DNA from: Mycobacterium paraense
GTDB taxonomy: Bacteria; Actinomycetota; Actinomycetes; Mycobacteriales; Mycobacteriaceae
DNA: 64,000 bases
NCBI RefSeq assembly: GCF_002101815.1
Contig: NZ_LQPM01000051.1
Coordinates: forward strand, 1 to 64,000
Reading direction: 5' to 3'
A program made the translations under genes and the position numbers. Shown here in pieces: positions 33,127 to 41,688 of the stretch. The notes beneath the pieces were generated by a model, which worked only from the letters and a program-made list of their open reading frames with translations, was not told the DNA's origin and did not search any database. How positions within the stretch are numbered: the stretch's first letter is position 1; every line of letters starts with the position of its first letter.

Positions 33127-33306
33127 TCACATGCGTCACAAAAAGCTAGGGATGTGCCGATGTGCCCGCCTCATAGCGACAACGGCGGACGCCGTCGCCG
33201 CGCCTCGCCGCCCCGGTCGCCCCCTCGCCGCCCCGCTCCGAGATTGTCGCTATGAGGCGGGCACAAAGGGTGCCGCCGCCGCGAGAGGCCAGTGTGGCCA
33301 GTGTGA
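33127..33306. repeat. Intergenic palindromic repeat element, copy 1
   Basis: Two 21-bp perfectly complementary arms at 33162-33182 and 33244-33264 (core GTGCCCGCCTC...), 61 bp apart, with outer ends TCACATGCGTCAC (33127-33139) and TGTGA (33302-33306). It fills the gap between convergent genes. The same structure, inverted in orientation, occurs at 49727-49881, and one arm at 58216-58236. No open frame of note inside. MITE-like in build; a strong hairpin may also terminate transcription from both sides. Confidence 0.75.
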
Positions 33307-33307
33307 C

Positions 33308-34765
33308 TTACCCGGCCGACGCGTAGTCCAGCACCGGTTCCGAGGAGTCGACGTGCCCGTTGCTGATGATCCGCAGCCGATCCGGGCGCACCTCGTAGCG
33401 CACCCCGTTCTCCGGGTTGGTGGCGTCGAATCCGCCCGAAGACCGCACCGCGTCGGTCAGCTCGATGTGGGCGCCGTCGCGGATGCGCTCGCCGCGGTAA
33501 TAGAAACTTCCGGGCGCGCTTTGGCACACCACCGCCAACGACTGGGCCGTGCGCACCACCGCGGCAGGCGGGTTGCCCGGGTCGCATCGTGCGGTATGCC
33601 CGACGAAGCCCAAGCCGTCGGCGCCCTGTACGGGCTGTGACAGCGACGGCGTCTTCGTCGCCGACGGCGCAGGGGGTGCCGCCGACGCCGCCTGAGGCGG
33701 CGAACCGCCGTGGTTGCCGAACAGGATCACCGCCGTCGCGATGACCGCCGCGACCACCAACAGGATCGCCGCAGCCCCGGCCACGACCAAGGGCGCACGC
33801 CCGAAAACCCGGTTGGCCGGCCGCGGGGGCTCCGGCGCGGGCGCCGGATACGGGCTGTAGCCGGTGTCGTCCGGGTTGGGATAGACGGTCGAGAACGGCC
33901 GGGTGCTCGTCGGCGGTGGTGGCGGCGCCGACGGCGTCATCCCGAACGCCGCCCTGGCCAGCTCGCCCGCGGACGCGAACCGCGCGGACGGATCCTTGGC
34001 CATCCCCCGGGCGATGACGTCGTCGAACGCCTTGTCGATCCCCCGGCGCATGATGCTCGGCCGGGGCGGCGGCGAATGCAGGTGCGCGCTGATCAGCTGC
34101 GGCAGCTCCATCCCCTCGAACGGCGCTTGACCGGTGAGGCACTCGTAGAGCACGCACGCCAGCGAGTAGACGTCGGTCTGCGGCCCCACCCAGGAGCCGT
34201 TGAATCGTTCGGGCGCCATGTACGCGCACGACCCGATCAACGGTCCGGCCGCCGTCATGCGGGGATCGCCATGGGCCCGGGCGAGGCCGAAGTCGACCAG
34301 GTACGCGAAGTTGTCGGGCGTGAGCAGCACGTTCTCCGGCTTCACGTCGCGGTGCACCAGCCCGTCGGCGTGGGCCGCGTCCAGCGCGGACGCCACCTGC
34401 GCCACGATCCCCGCCGCCTGCGCGGAATCGAGCGCGCCCCGCTCATCCAGCAGATCCTTCAGGCTGCGGCCGTCGACCAGGCGCATGTCGATGAAGAGCA
34501 CCCCGTCGATCTCGCCGAAGTCGTGCACCGGGACGACGTGCGGTTCCTGCAGCCGCGCCGCCAGGCGTGACTCGCGCCGGAAGCGCTCCTGGAAAACGGG
34601 GTCGGCCGCCATCTCGGGACGCAACAGCTTGAGCGCGACCATCCGGCCCTTGCGCGTGTCGTAGGCCCGATACACCTCGCCCATCCCGCCGGCGCCGATC
34701 AGCGATCGCAGCTCGTAGGGCCCGAATCGGGTGCCCAGGCGGGGGCGGCGGTAGGTCGAAAACAC
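33308..34765 (-). CDS. Membrane Ser/Thr protein kinase with extracytoplasmic domain
   Basis: Encodes 485 residues from GTG 34765. Kinase domain (about 14-275): LIGAGGMGEV, VALK, HRDVKPEN, DFGLARA, then SCAYMAPERF and TDVYSLACVLYE. A Pro-rich linker, one membrane helix (about 326-350, PLVVAGAAAILLVVAAVIATAVILF), and an extracytoplasmic domain of about 110 residues with two Cys (ARCDPGN and AVVCQSAPGSFYYRG), probably disulphide-linked. The outer domain pattern is shared by several mycobacterial Pkn proteins and may sense a ligand. It is separated from its convergent neighbour by the palindromic repeat. Confidence 0.9.
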   Translation of the reverse strand: MFSTYRRPRLGTRFGPYELRSLIGAGGMGEVYRAYDTRKGRMVALKLLRPEMAADPVFQERFRRESRLAARLQEPHVVPVHDFGEIDGVLFIDMRLVDGRSLKDLLDERGALDSAQAAGIVAQVASALDAAHADGLVHRDVKPENVLLTPDNFAYLVDFGLARAHGDPRMTAAGPLIGSCAYMAPERFNGSWVGPQTDVYSLACVLYECLTGQAPFEGMELPQLISAHLHSPPPRPSIMRRGIDKAFDDVIARGMAKDPSARFASAGELARAAFGMTPSAPPPPPTSTRPFSTVYPNPDDTGYSPYPAPAPEPPRPANRVFGRAPLVVAGAAAILLVVAAVIATAVILFGNHGGSPPQAASAAPPAPSATKTPSLSQPVQGADGLGFVGHTARCDPGNPPAAVVRTAQSLAVVCQSAPGSFYYRGERIRDGAHIELTDAVRSSGGFDATNPENGVRYEVRPDRLRIISNGHVDSSEPVLDYASAG

Positions 34766-34807
34766 GTCGACCAGGGTTCCCAGATCGGGCGCCCAGATAA
34801 CCCCAGT

Positions 34808-35452
34808 TCACATGCCGAAGTGCGCGCGACGCACCGCCGCGACGGCCTCGGCCGGCCCGCTCACCTCGACGTGCGCCGCGGCCTGGCGCCCGAAGAGATA
34901 GAGCAGCAGTTCGCCCGGCGGACCGCTGATCAGCGCCGTCGGCGAGCCCGGCCGCACCAAGACCCGCTCGGACGTCCCGGCCCACTCGACCGAGAGCCCG
35001 CACCCGCGCAGCCGGCGGCCCAGAAAGCGGCCGCCGCGGAGCACGTTCCGCCACAACCCGGCGTCCATGGACGCCGTCAGGTCCCGCACGCCGAGCCCGT
35101 TGGCCCGGCGGAGGTCCTCGTGGTGGACGAAGCACTCGTTGAGGTTCGCCATCTCGCGCACCCATCCGATGCGGAAAAACCCGACGGGTGGGCCGGACCG
35201 CATTCGCGCGACGAGCCCGGCGAAGTCCGTGCGCCCGGCCAACCGCGCCCGGCGCCGCTCGGCGAACCGCGCGAAGGGCCCGGGCAGCACGAGGCACGGG
35301 CCGCCGAGCAGATCGTGTTCGCGCTGCACCAAATGCGCCGCCAGATCGTGCGCGGTCCAGCCGTCGAGCAGCGTGGGAACGGACGGGCCGAACTCCTCGA
35401 AAGAAGCGCAGAGCCGAACGCGCTCCTGGGCGTCCAGCGGCACGTCGGCCAT
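34808..35452 (-). CDS. TIGR03085-type DinB-like protein (mycothiol-dependent maleylpyruvate isomerase superfamily)
   Basis: Encodes 214 residues. N-terminus DAQERVRLCASFEEFGPSVPTLLDGWTAHDLAAHLVQREHDLLGG is typical of the DinB-like metal-binding bundle: metal-ligand His in AHLVQREHD and later FVHHEDLRRANG (about 113-124). Relatives are mycothiol-dependent transferases or isomerases of unknown substrate. Upstream of the second kinase gene and in the same orientation (43-base gap), possibly co-transcribed. Confidence 0.8.
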   Translation of the reverse strand: MADVPLDAQERVRLCASFEEFGPSVPTLLDGWTAHDLAAHLVQREHDLLGGPCLVLPGPFARFAERRRARLAGRTDFAGLVARMRSGPPVGFFRIGWVREMANLNECFVHHEDLRRANGLGVRDLTASMDAGLWRNVLRGGRFLGRRLRGCGLSVEWAGTSERVLVRPGSPTALISGPPGELLLYLFGRQAAAHVEVSGPAEAVAAVRRAHFGM

Positions 35453-35624
35453 AGCTGAAGGCTATCCGGTTAGCGAATAACCCTTGAGTGCGATTGCCGC
35501 GCATTGGAGCATGAAACCGAGGGGTTCCTGACATGATGCGTCACCGGCTCCGGACAGCGGCTCCGTCGCAAGCGACGACGGATGGCCTAGTGCGTCTCAA
35601 CAACATCCACCTAAGGAGGCATTG

Positions 35625-36434
35625 ATGTCTTTCGTGACCACTCAACCCGAAGCACTGACCTACGCGGCGGGCAAGCTGCAAACTATCGGCTCGGCCATGT
35701 CCGCCGAAAGCGCCGCCGCGGCGGCCCCGACCACCGGGCTGATACCCGCGGCCGCCGACGAGGTATCCGCTTTGCAGGCAACGATTTTCGCCGCCTACGG
35801 CAGCCTGTACCAGTCGGTCAACGACCAAGCCACGGCGATCCATGAGCTGTTCGTGAACACCCTTGGGGCCAGCGCCGGTTCGTACATGTCCACCGAGTCC
35901 CTCAACTCGGTGGCGACCGCTTCGCCCTTCTCGCAACAGGTCTCGGGCCTCTTTAGCGCCGCCGCCAACGCGGCGCAAGCCGACCCGCCGCCCGGCAGCG
36001 CTCTTGCCAACATCGTCAACATCGGGACCGGGAACTGGGACTCCGCCGCATCGGATCTGCTCGGCATGGCGGGTGGCGGCCTCCTTCCCGCGGCCAACGA
36101 GACCGGCGAAATGGCAGCCGTCGCGCCGGCTCCCGCGGACGCAACCGTCCTGACGGGCGCGCCCGCCCCGCCGGCCCCAGCGGGACTGGGCGTCCTTCCC
36201 GTGGCGCCGGGCCTCGGCCAGGCGGCGCCGCCCAGTTGGGTCGCGGGGGCCGGCCCGGCGACAACCGGCGCGGTGACGACCGCCGGCTGGACCGCCCCGG
36301 CGCCCCAAACCGCGCCCGCGACCACCGTGCCCGCCGCCGTCCCCGCGGTCGCGACGGCCGGCAAGGCCGCCGGCTTTGGTGCGCCGCGATACGGCGTCAA
36401 ACCCACCGTCATGGCACGCCCGACCGGCGTCTAG
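35625..36434 (+). CDS. PE family protein with SVP-like C-terminal tail
   Basis: Encodes 269 residues from ATG 35625 with AAGGAGG 7 bases upstream. The first about 95 residues are the PE domain (MSFVTTQPEALTYAAGKLQ, with the helical hairpin and YAAxSLYQSV-type turn as AYGSLYQSV). The remaining 170 residues are Pro/Ala-rich and end with GFGAPRYGVKPTVMARP, the same tail as in the next PPE protein. PE proteins are exported by ESX type VII secretion as PE-PPE heterodimers. First gene of the PE-PPE pair, 14 bases before the PPE gene. Confidence 0.92.
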   Translation: MSFVTTQPEALTYAAGKLQTIGSAMSAESAAAAAPTTGLIPAAADEVSALQATIFAAYGSLYQSVNDQATAIHELFVNTLGASAGSYMSTESLNSVATASPFSQQVSGLFSAAANAAQADPPPGSALANIVNIGTGNWDSAASDLLGMAGGGLLPAANETGEMAAVAPAPADATVLTGAPAPPAPAGLGVLPVAPGLGQAAPPSWVAGAGPATTGAVTTAGWTAPAPQTAPATTVPAAVPAVATAGKAAGFGAPRYGVKPTVMARPTGV

Positions 36435-36448
36435 GAAAGGGAATTCTG

Positions 36449-37528
36449 ATGGACTTCGGAGCGCTACCCCCAGAGATCAACTCCGCACGCATGTATGCCG
36501 GCCCGGGCACGGCACCGATGATGGCCGCCGCGGCGGCCTGGAACAGCCTGGCCGCCGAATTGGGTTCCACGGCGGCCGGATACGAGTCGGTGATCAGCGA
36601 GCTCACCGGCGAGTGGCTGGGTCCGGCGTCGGCGTCGATGGTCGCGGCGGTCCAGCCGTACGTGGCGTGGCTCAACGTCACCGCGGGTCACGCCCAGCGC
36701 GCGGCGTCGCAGGCGACGGCATCCGCGGCCGCCTTCGAGACGGCCTTCGCCGCGACCGTGCCGCCGCCGGTGATCGCCGCCAACCGGGCCCAGCTGGCCG
36801 CGCTCGTCGCGACCAACTTCCTCGGCATCAACACCCCCGCGATCATGGCCACCGAGGCCCACTACGCGGAGATGTGGGCCCAGGACGCCGCGGCCATGTA
36901 CGGCTACGCAGCCTCCTCGGCGGCCGCCGGGGTGCTGAACCCGCTGACGCCGCCGGCGCCGACGGCCAACCCAGCCGCCCAGGCCGGGCTGATGCAGGCC
37001 ATCTCCAACCTGCCCAATGCCGTTGCCGCACTGGCCTCCCCGGCCGCCGCAGTGCCGGCGCAAGCGACGCCGATCCTCGGCTACCCGATCGTGGCCAACA
37101 CCATCAACGGCGCGGTCAACGCCACCGCGTGGTGGGTCATGAACACCATCCCGAACTCGGTGCTGCTGAGCCACGCCATCAACGCCGCCCCGGCGACGGC
37201 CCTGGCCACCACCACCGCGCCCGCCGTCGCGGTCGCGACGGTACCGGCCGCTCCCGCCGGCTTCGGTGGCGCGCCGGTGCTGGCGGGACTGGGTCAGGCG
37301 TCCACGGTGGGCGGTCTGTCCGTGCCGGCCAGCTGGTCCGCGGCGTCCCCGGCGGCGAGCTCCACCGCCGCGGCCGGCTCGGGCTGGGCCGTCGCCCCGG
37401 AGGAAACGACGCCGGTGACGGCGGTGCCGGCCGGGATGCCGTTGGCGATGGCGGGAACGTCGTCGGGATTCGGCGGTCCACGCTACGGGTTCAAACCGAC
37501 GGTGATGCCGAAAACCGTCCTCGCATAA
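36449..37528 (+). CDS. PPE family protein, SVP subgroup
   Basis: Encodes 359 residues from ATG 36449 with GGAAAGGG upstream. The PPE domain covers about 1-175: MDFGALPPEINSARMYAGPG, AAAWNSLAAEL, and the WxG-type turn SELTGEWLGPAS, ending in APTANPAAQ. The C-terminal region has the SVP-subgroup signature GGLSVPASW at about 289-297. It ends in GFGGPRYGFKPTVMPK. It would pair with the upstream PE protein and be secreted through an ESX system and displayed at the cell surface. Confidence 0.93.
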   Translation: MDFGALPPEINSARMYAGPGTAPMMAAAAAWNSLAAELGSTAAGYESVISELTGEWLGPASASMVAAVQPYVAWLNVTAGHAQRAASQATASAAAFETAFAATVPPPVIAANRAQLAALVATNFLGINTPAIMATEAHYAEMWAQDAAAMYGYAASSAAAGVLNPLTPPAPTANPAAQAGLMQAISNLPNAVAALASPAAAVPAQATPILGYPIVANTINGAVNATAWWVMNTIPNSVLLSHAINAAPATALATTTAPAVAVATVPAAPAGFGGAPVLAGLGQASTVGGLSVPASWSAASPAASSTAAAGSGWAVAPEETTPVTAVPAGMPLAMAGTSSGFGGPRYGFKPTVMPKTVLA

Positions 37529-37534
37529 CGCGGG

Positions 37535-37963
37535 TCACGGCGGCAACGCCTTGAGCTGGATCGGGTTGGTCTGGCTGTATCCCGCCGGCCGGCCGCAGGC
37601 CTCCTCGGTGTAGACCTGTTGGTCCGTGCCGGCGAGGGTATTGGGGTCCCACGTGATGTGGGCGCTGGCGGCGTAGGGAACTCGCACGCCGTCGGCGCAC
37701 CGGACGTTGTCGAACATGTCGAGCACCCATTGGCCGTCGACAAATTGCGCCCGGCTGGTTCCGTTCCCTGCCTTGATGTCGAGGCATCCCTCCCCGCAGG
37801 GGTTCACGTTCCAATCGGTCACATAGTGGTGGCCGGTGGGGGCGGTCTCGGTGTAGACGTAATGGCCCATCATCTCGGGGGCGCCGGACGCGGGCGGGGC
37901 CATCGGGCCGACGGCCGCGGCGCCCAGGACCGCGACCGGGGCAATCGCGCGCGTGATGTCCAT
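37535..37963 (-). CDS. Secreted protein of unknown function
   Basis: Encodes 142 residues. Signal peptide at 1-28 (hydrophobic AIAPVAVLGAAAVGPMAPPASGA, cleavage near SGA-PE). The mature part has four Cys (NPCGEGCLDIKAG, NVRCADG, EEACGRPAG), likely two disulphides, and aromatic-rich strands such as GHYVYTETAPTGHHYVTDWNV. The family is not recognised; similar small exported proteins are common in mycobacteria. Convergent with the PPE gene with only 6 bases between the stops. Confidence 0.78.
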   Translation of the reverse strand: MDITRAIAPVAVLGAAAVGPMAPPASGAPEMMGHYVYTETAPTGHHYVTDWNVNPCGEGCLDIKAGNGTSRAQFVDGQWVLDMFDNVRCADGVRVPYAASAHITWDPNTLAGTDQQVYTEEACGRPAGYSQTNPIQLKALPP

Positions 37964-38004
37964 GTACTGGTTTTACTCCTTTTTGCACCTCGTAAGGTGG
38001 CCGT

Positions 38005-39279
38005 ATGCAGAAGGCTCGACTCATTCACCACCTGCGGCAAATCGCATCGCTGGTGGTCACGGCGGTAACGGCCACGTCCACCCTCAACGCCTACCGGCCG
38101 CTGGCGCGCACCGGGTACCCGTCGCTGTTCTCGTGGATGTTCGGCCTGGTGGTCACCGAGTTGCCGCTGCAGACGATGGCCAGCCAGCTCGGCGGGCTGG
38201 CGCTGACGGGCCGGCGCCTGAACCGGCCGGTGCGCGTCCTCGCGTGGATCACGGCGGCCATCTCGGCGCTGGGCCTGCTCAACTTCAGTCGCGCCGGACA
38301 CCAGGCCAATGTGCCGCTCAGCAAGGCGCTGGACGACGCCCTCGGCCCCTCTAGGCGCACCGACTCCGAGGGCCTGTGGCGCCGCCCCACCGGCGCCGGC
38401 ACCGCCAAGACGCCCGGACTGCTGCGCATGATGCGGATCTACCGCGACTACGCCCACGACTCCGACATCAGTTACGGCGAGTTCGGCAGCGCCAACCACC
38501 TCGACATCTGGCGGCGCCCCGACCTCGACCCGAACGGCAAGGCCCCGGTGCTCTTCCAGATCCCCGGCGGCGCCTGGACGACGGGAAACAAACGCGGACA
38601 AGCCCATCCGCTGATGAGCCACCTCGCCGAGCTCGGCTGGGTGTGCGTGGCGATCAACTACCGGCACAGCCCGCGCAACACCTGGCCGGCGCACATCGTC
38701 GACGTCAAGCGCGCCCTCGCCTGGGTCAAGCAACACATCGCCGACTACGGCGGCGACCCGAACTTCGTCGCCATCACCGGCGGTTCGGCCGGCGGCCACC
38801 TGTCGGCGCTGGCGGCGCTGACGCCCAACGACCCGCAATTTCAGCCGGGTTTCGAGGAGGCCGACACGAGAGTGCAAGCGGCCGTGCCGTTTTACGGCAT
38901 CTACGACTTCACCCGCTTCGACAACTCGCTGCACGCGATGATGCCCGGGCTGCTGATCAAATCGATCATCAAGCAACGGCCCTCGACGCACCTGGAGACG
39001 TTCGTCGCCGCGTCGCCGATCCATCACGTCAACGCCGACGCTCCCCCGTTTTTCGTGCTGCACGGCCAGAACGACTCGCTGGCGTTCGTCGAGCAGGCGC
39101 GCGCCTTCACCACCAAGCTGCGCGACGCCAGCAACCAGCCCGTCGCCTACGCCGAATTGCCGTTGACCCAGCACGCTTTCGACATCTTCGGCTCGGCCCG
39201 CGCGGCGCACGCCGCCGTCGCGGTCGAGCAGTTCCTGGCCGAGGTGTACACCGCGCAGCTGAAGGCCAACGCGGCCTAA
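38005..39279 (+). CDS. Membrane-anchored alpha/beta-hydrolase esterase (LipO/LipQ-like)
   Basis: Encodes 424 residues. The N-terminal about 100 residues hold two or three hydrophobic segments (about 12-30, 40-60 and 78-96), then the esterase domain: oxyanion region QIPGGAWTTGNK, nucleophile elbow TGGSAGGHLSAL (Ser near residue 257), Asp in HGQNDSLAF and His in LTQHAFDIF. It belongs to the hormone-sensitive-lipase-like group; mycobacterial LipO and LipQ are of the same length and layout (from memory). It acts on acyl esters at the membrane. Its 3' end overlaps the convergent TetR gene by four bases. Confidence 0.82.
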   Translation: MQKARLIHHLRQIASLVVTAVTATSTLNAYRPLARTGYPSLFSWMFGLVVTELPLQTMASQLGGLALTGRRLNRPVRVLAWITAAISALGLLNFSRAGHQANVPLSKALDDALGPSRRTDSEGLWRRPTGAGTAKTPGLLRMMRIYRDYAHDSDISYGEFGSANHLDIWRRPDLDPNGKAPVLFQIPGGAWTTGNKRGQAHPLMSHLAELGWVCVAINYRHSPRNTWPAHIVDVKRALAWVKQHIADYGGDPNFVAITGGSAGGHLSALAALTPNDPQFQPGFEEADTRVQAAVPFYGIYDFTRFDNSLHAMMPGLLIKSIIKQRPSTHLETFVAASPIHHVNADAPPFFVLHGQNDSLAFVEQARAFTTKLRDASNQPVAYAELPLTQHAFDIFGSARAAHAAVAVEQFLAEVYTAQLKANAA

Positions 39280-39869
39280 CCGAGCACCCGGTTCACCACG
39301 CCGGCGATCATCGCCTCGGGGTCCTGCTCGATCCCGACGGCGCGCAGGTCGCCGCCGATGGCGAGCGAGGCGACGCCGTGCACCAGCGCCCACAGCGGCG
39401 CGGCGACCGCCTGCGGGTCCTGGCCGTCGCCGAGCCCCGCGATCGCGTCGAGTAGCTCCCCGAACGCCCGGTCCGCGGCCACGCCCAGCGCCGGGTGGTC
39501 GGCCTTGGAGATCTCCGACCCGAACATCACCCGGTAGTGGTCCGGATGCGCGACGGCCCAGCGCACGTAGGCGCGGCCGAGTTCCACCACCCGCGCCTTC
39601 GGGTCCGACGCGCCGTCGGCGGCGGCCAGAAGGGCGGCGTGCAGGTCGGCGAAGCCCTGTTCGGCGACGGTGGCCAGCAGCTCGGCCTTGTCGGCGAAGT
39701 GCCGGTACGGCGCCGCGGCGCTGACGCCGGCGCGGCGCGCCGCCTCGGTCAGCGTGAACCCCTTCGGCCCCTTCTCGGCGACCAGGGACAAAGCGGCGCT
39801 GGTCAGCGCTCTTTTCAGGTCGCCGTGGTGGTAGCTGTCCCGCCGCGTCGCGGTGGTTTTGCGTGACAT
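39276..39869 (-). CDS. TetR family transcriptional regulator
   Basis: Encodes 197 residues from ATG 39869. HTH: YHHGDLKRALTSAALSLVAEKGPKGFTLTEAARRAGVSAAAPYRHFADKAELLA. The C-terminal domain contains HPDHYRVMFGSEI, a TetR C-terminal type seen in many mycobacterial regulators. The longer reading from 39923 would run across the palindrome at 39878-39903 and is rejected. Divergent from DUF1707-SDR genes; the shared palindrome suggests it represses them and itself. Confidence 0.9.
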   Translation of the reverse strand: MSRKTTATRRDSYHHGDLKRALTSAALSLVAEKGPKGFTLTEAARRAGVSAAAPYRHFADKAELLATVAEQGFADLHAALLAAADGASDPKARVVELGRAYVRWAVAHPDHYRVMFGSEISKADHPALGVAADRAFGELLDAIAGLGDGQDPQAVAAPLWALVHGVASLAIGGDLRAVGIEQDPEAMIAGVVNRVLG

Positions 39870-39877
39870 GTTGACGA

Positions 39878-39903
39878 CATTAACATCCTGGTCTATGTTA
39901 ATG
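39878..39903. promoter_or_regulatory. Perfect inverted repeat, TetR operator
   Basis: Arms CATTAACAT (39878-39886) and ATGTTAATG (39895-39903) with an 8-base spacer, all 9 positions complementary and A/T-rich. It lies 8 bases upstream of the TetR start and 40 bases upstream of the DUF1707 start, the right place for control of both divergent transcripts. Confidence 0.8.
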
Positions 39904-39943
39904 CTATTCACATCCCGCCACATCTCACCAAGGGACCGGACTC

Positions 39944-40354
39944 ATGACCACCACCACAACGCACCGCGCCGGCGACATCGACCGGCAGAGGACGGCCGCA
40001 CGCCTGGGCCAGGCCCTCGCGCAGGGCTACCTGGAACTGCCGGAGTACGAGCGGCGGGTGCAGGACGCGTTCCAGACGCAGACCACCGGCGAGCTCAGGG
40101 AGCTCGTCGCCGACCTGCCGCTCGCCCGCATCCGGCGCGCCGACCCCCGCCGCCGCGCCGCGAAGGCCGCCGCGGCCCGCAAAGGCGTGGCCTTCCACTT
40201 CGCCGCGTTCCTCGCGGTGAATGCGATCGTTCTCACCACCTGGGCGGCCACCGGCGTAGCGTACTTCTGGCCGATCTGGCCCATCCTCGGAACGGCCATC
40301 GGCCTTGTCAGCCATGCCCTTGCTGTCCGCCCGCTCACGAAAGTTGGGTTCTAG
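39944..40354 (+). CDS. DUF1707 and 2TM domain-containing protein
   Basis: Encodes 136 residues. DUF1707 at about 8-60: DIDRQRTAARLGQALAQGYLELPEYERRVQDAFQTQTTGELRELVADLP. Then two hydrophobic segments (about 84-106 and 108-128; VAFHFAAFLAVNAIVLTTWA and YFWPIWPILGTAIGLVSHAL) forming a helical hairpin in the membrane. Function unknown. Divergent from the TetR gene across the palindromic operator and 2 bases before the SDR gene, so likely in its regulon. Confidence 0.85.
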   Translation: MTTTTTHRAGDIDRQRTAARLGQALAQGYLELPEYERRVQDAFQTQTTGELRELVADLPLARIRRADPRRRAAKAAAARKGVAFHFAAFLAVNAIVLTTWAATGVAYFWPIWPILGTAIGLVSHALAVRPLTKVGF

Positions 40355-40356
40355 CA

Positions 40357-41121
40357 ATGTCTATCGCCGTCATCACCGGAGCCAGCTCCGGGCTCGGCGC
40401 CATCTTCGCCGACCAGCTCGCCCAACGCGGCCACAATCTCGTACTCGCCGGGCGGGACGAAAACCGCCTCCGCGCAGTGGCGCAACGAATCGACCAGAAC
40501 ACCGAACTCGTCGTCGGCGACCTCGGCACCGACGAGGGCGCCACGAACCTGATCAACCGTCTCACCGGCCGCGACGTCGACATCCTTGTCAACAACGCCG
40601 GATTCGGCACCTATGGCCGGTTCGCGGAGGTCGACGCGGAACGCGAGCACGAGCTGGTCGCGGTCAACGTCGACGCGCTGGTGCGGCTGACTCACGCGGT
40701 GCTGCCCGGCATGCTGGCCCGCGGGAGCGGCGGCATCCTGAATGTGGCCTCCACCATCGCCTTTCAGCCCGGCCCCTATCAGGCCACCTATGGCGCGTCG
40801 AAGGCGTTCGTGCTGTCGCTCAGCCAGGCCCTGTGGGCCGAGACCCGCGGCACCGGGGTGACCGTGACGGCGCTGTGTCCCGGCGCCACCCGCACCGGGT
40901 TCGTCGACGCCCTCGGATCCGACGTCTCGCACACCGCGGTCTACCGGCGCCTTGCCGAGCCGGAACCCGTCGTCGCGGCCGGGCTGAAAGGACTCGACCG
41001 CGGCAAGGCCGTCGTCGTGCCCGGCTGGCGCAACCGGTTCACGTCGACCTTCGCGCGGCTGGGCCCCGCTACCGTCTCGGCGCGCGTCGCCGGGCGGATG
41101 CTGCAGCCTGCCAACGCCTAG
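40357..41121 (+). CDS. Short-chain dehydrogenase/reductase (SDR)
   Basis: Encodes 254 residues from ATG 40357. Classical SDR: TGASSGLGAIFA (6-17), D/R after strand 2 (AGRDENRL), NNAGFGTYG (about 85-93), catalytic ASTIAFQPGPYQATYGASKAF, and CPGATRTGF. The AGRDENR pattern suggests NADP(H). The substrate is unknown. Follows the DUF1707 gene by 2 bases and may be controlled by the TetR gene at 39869. Confidence 0.9.
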   Translation: MSIAVITGASSGLGAIFADQLAQRGHNLVLAGRDENRLRAVAQRIDQNTELVVGDLGTDEGATNLINRLTGRDVDILVNNAGFGTYGRFAEVDAEREHELVAVNVDALVRLTHAVLPGMLARGSGGILNVASTIAFQPGPYQATYGASKAFVLSLSQALWAETRGTGVTVTALCPGATRTGFVDALGSDVSHTAVYRRLAEPEPVVAAGLKGLDRGKAVVVPGWRNRFTSTFARLGPATVSARVAGRMLQPANA

Positions 41122-41155
41122 CCGAGGATCGGGAAGCGGCGCTGGATCACGGCCG

Positions 41156-41635
41156 CTAAGACTTGGGACGAACGCCGGCCGCCCGATACACGAAAACCGG
41201 CTCGACGCGAAACCGCAGCGCCGTCGTCGGCAGCTTTTCCAGTACGTCCTCGGGGATCTGCTTTTTGTAGTTCAGCTTCATCGAGCCGGAGAAGGCGGGA
41301 TCGACTCCGTGCAAGTCGATTTCGATCTGCAGGCCCTTGTCGGTGATGGTCGCGCGCGCGGGGCCCCGGTCGCTGTCCCACGGGCAGTCGACGGAGCGCA
41401 GCTTGGCGTCGCCGCGCGCGGGAAAGGTCGCCACGACCCGCGCCGTGCTGAAGCCGAACCCGCCCGAATAGCGCGAAACGCCCGACGCCGAATGGACGCC
41501 GGGCACATGCCCGCTGAAATGTCGGACCACGCCGACCTTGCCGGCGGTGAAGATCACCCCCTCGGCCTCGAGTTCTTCGCGCAGCTCGGCGGGCAGCTTG
41601 CCGATCTCGGACCAATTCCGAAGGAAGCCAAACAC
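41156..41635 (-). CDS. Conserved-type hypothetical protein
   Basis: Encodes 159 residues from GTG 41635. Not recognised. It begins FGFLRNWSEIGKLPAELREELEAEGVIF and continues with mainly beta-type sequence (GVVRHFSGHVPGVHSASG, STARVVATFPARGDAKLRSV, ATITDKGLQIEIDLHG), then ALRFRVEPVFVYRAAGV. No signal peptide or membrane helix is visible. The extended open frame reaching 42184 is antisense to the lipoprotein gene and is not credible beyond 41635. Reads in the same direction as the chagasin-like gene 53 bases upstream. Confidence 0.7.
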   Translation of the reverse strand: MFGFLRNWSEIGKLPAELREELEAEGVIFTAGKVGVVRHFSGHVPGVHSASGVSRYSGGFGFSTARVVATFPARGDAKLRSVDCPWDSDRGPARATITDKGLQIEIDLHGVDPAFSGSMKLNYKKQIPEDVLEKLPTTALRFRVEPVFVYRAAGVRPKS

Positions 41636-41688
41636 ACCCAGAAGGTAACCGCACGCGCCGCCCGCGCGCAGTCGTTTGCCACAGACGT

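Noticed and set aside
33162..33264. Palindromic repeat as a simple factor-independent terminator
   Set aside because: The arms are 61 bp apart, have matching copies elsewhere and defined outer ends, so a repeat element is the better description, though it may also stop transcription.
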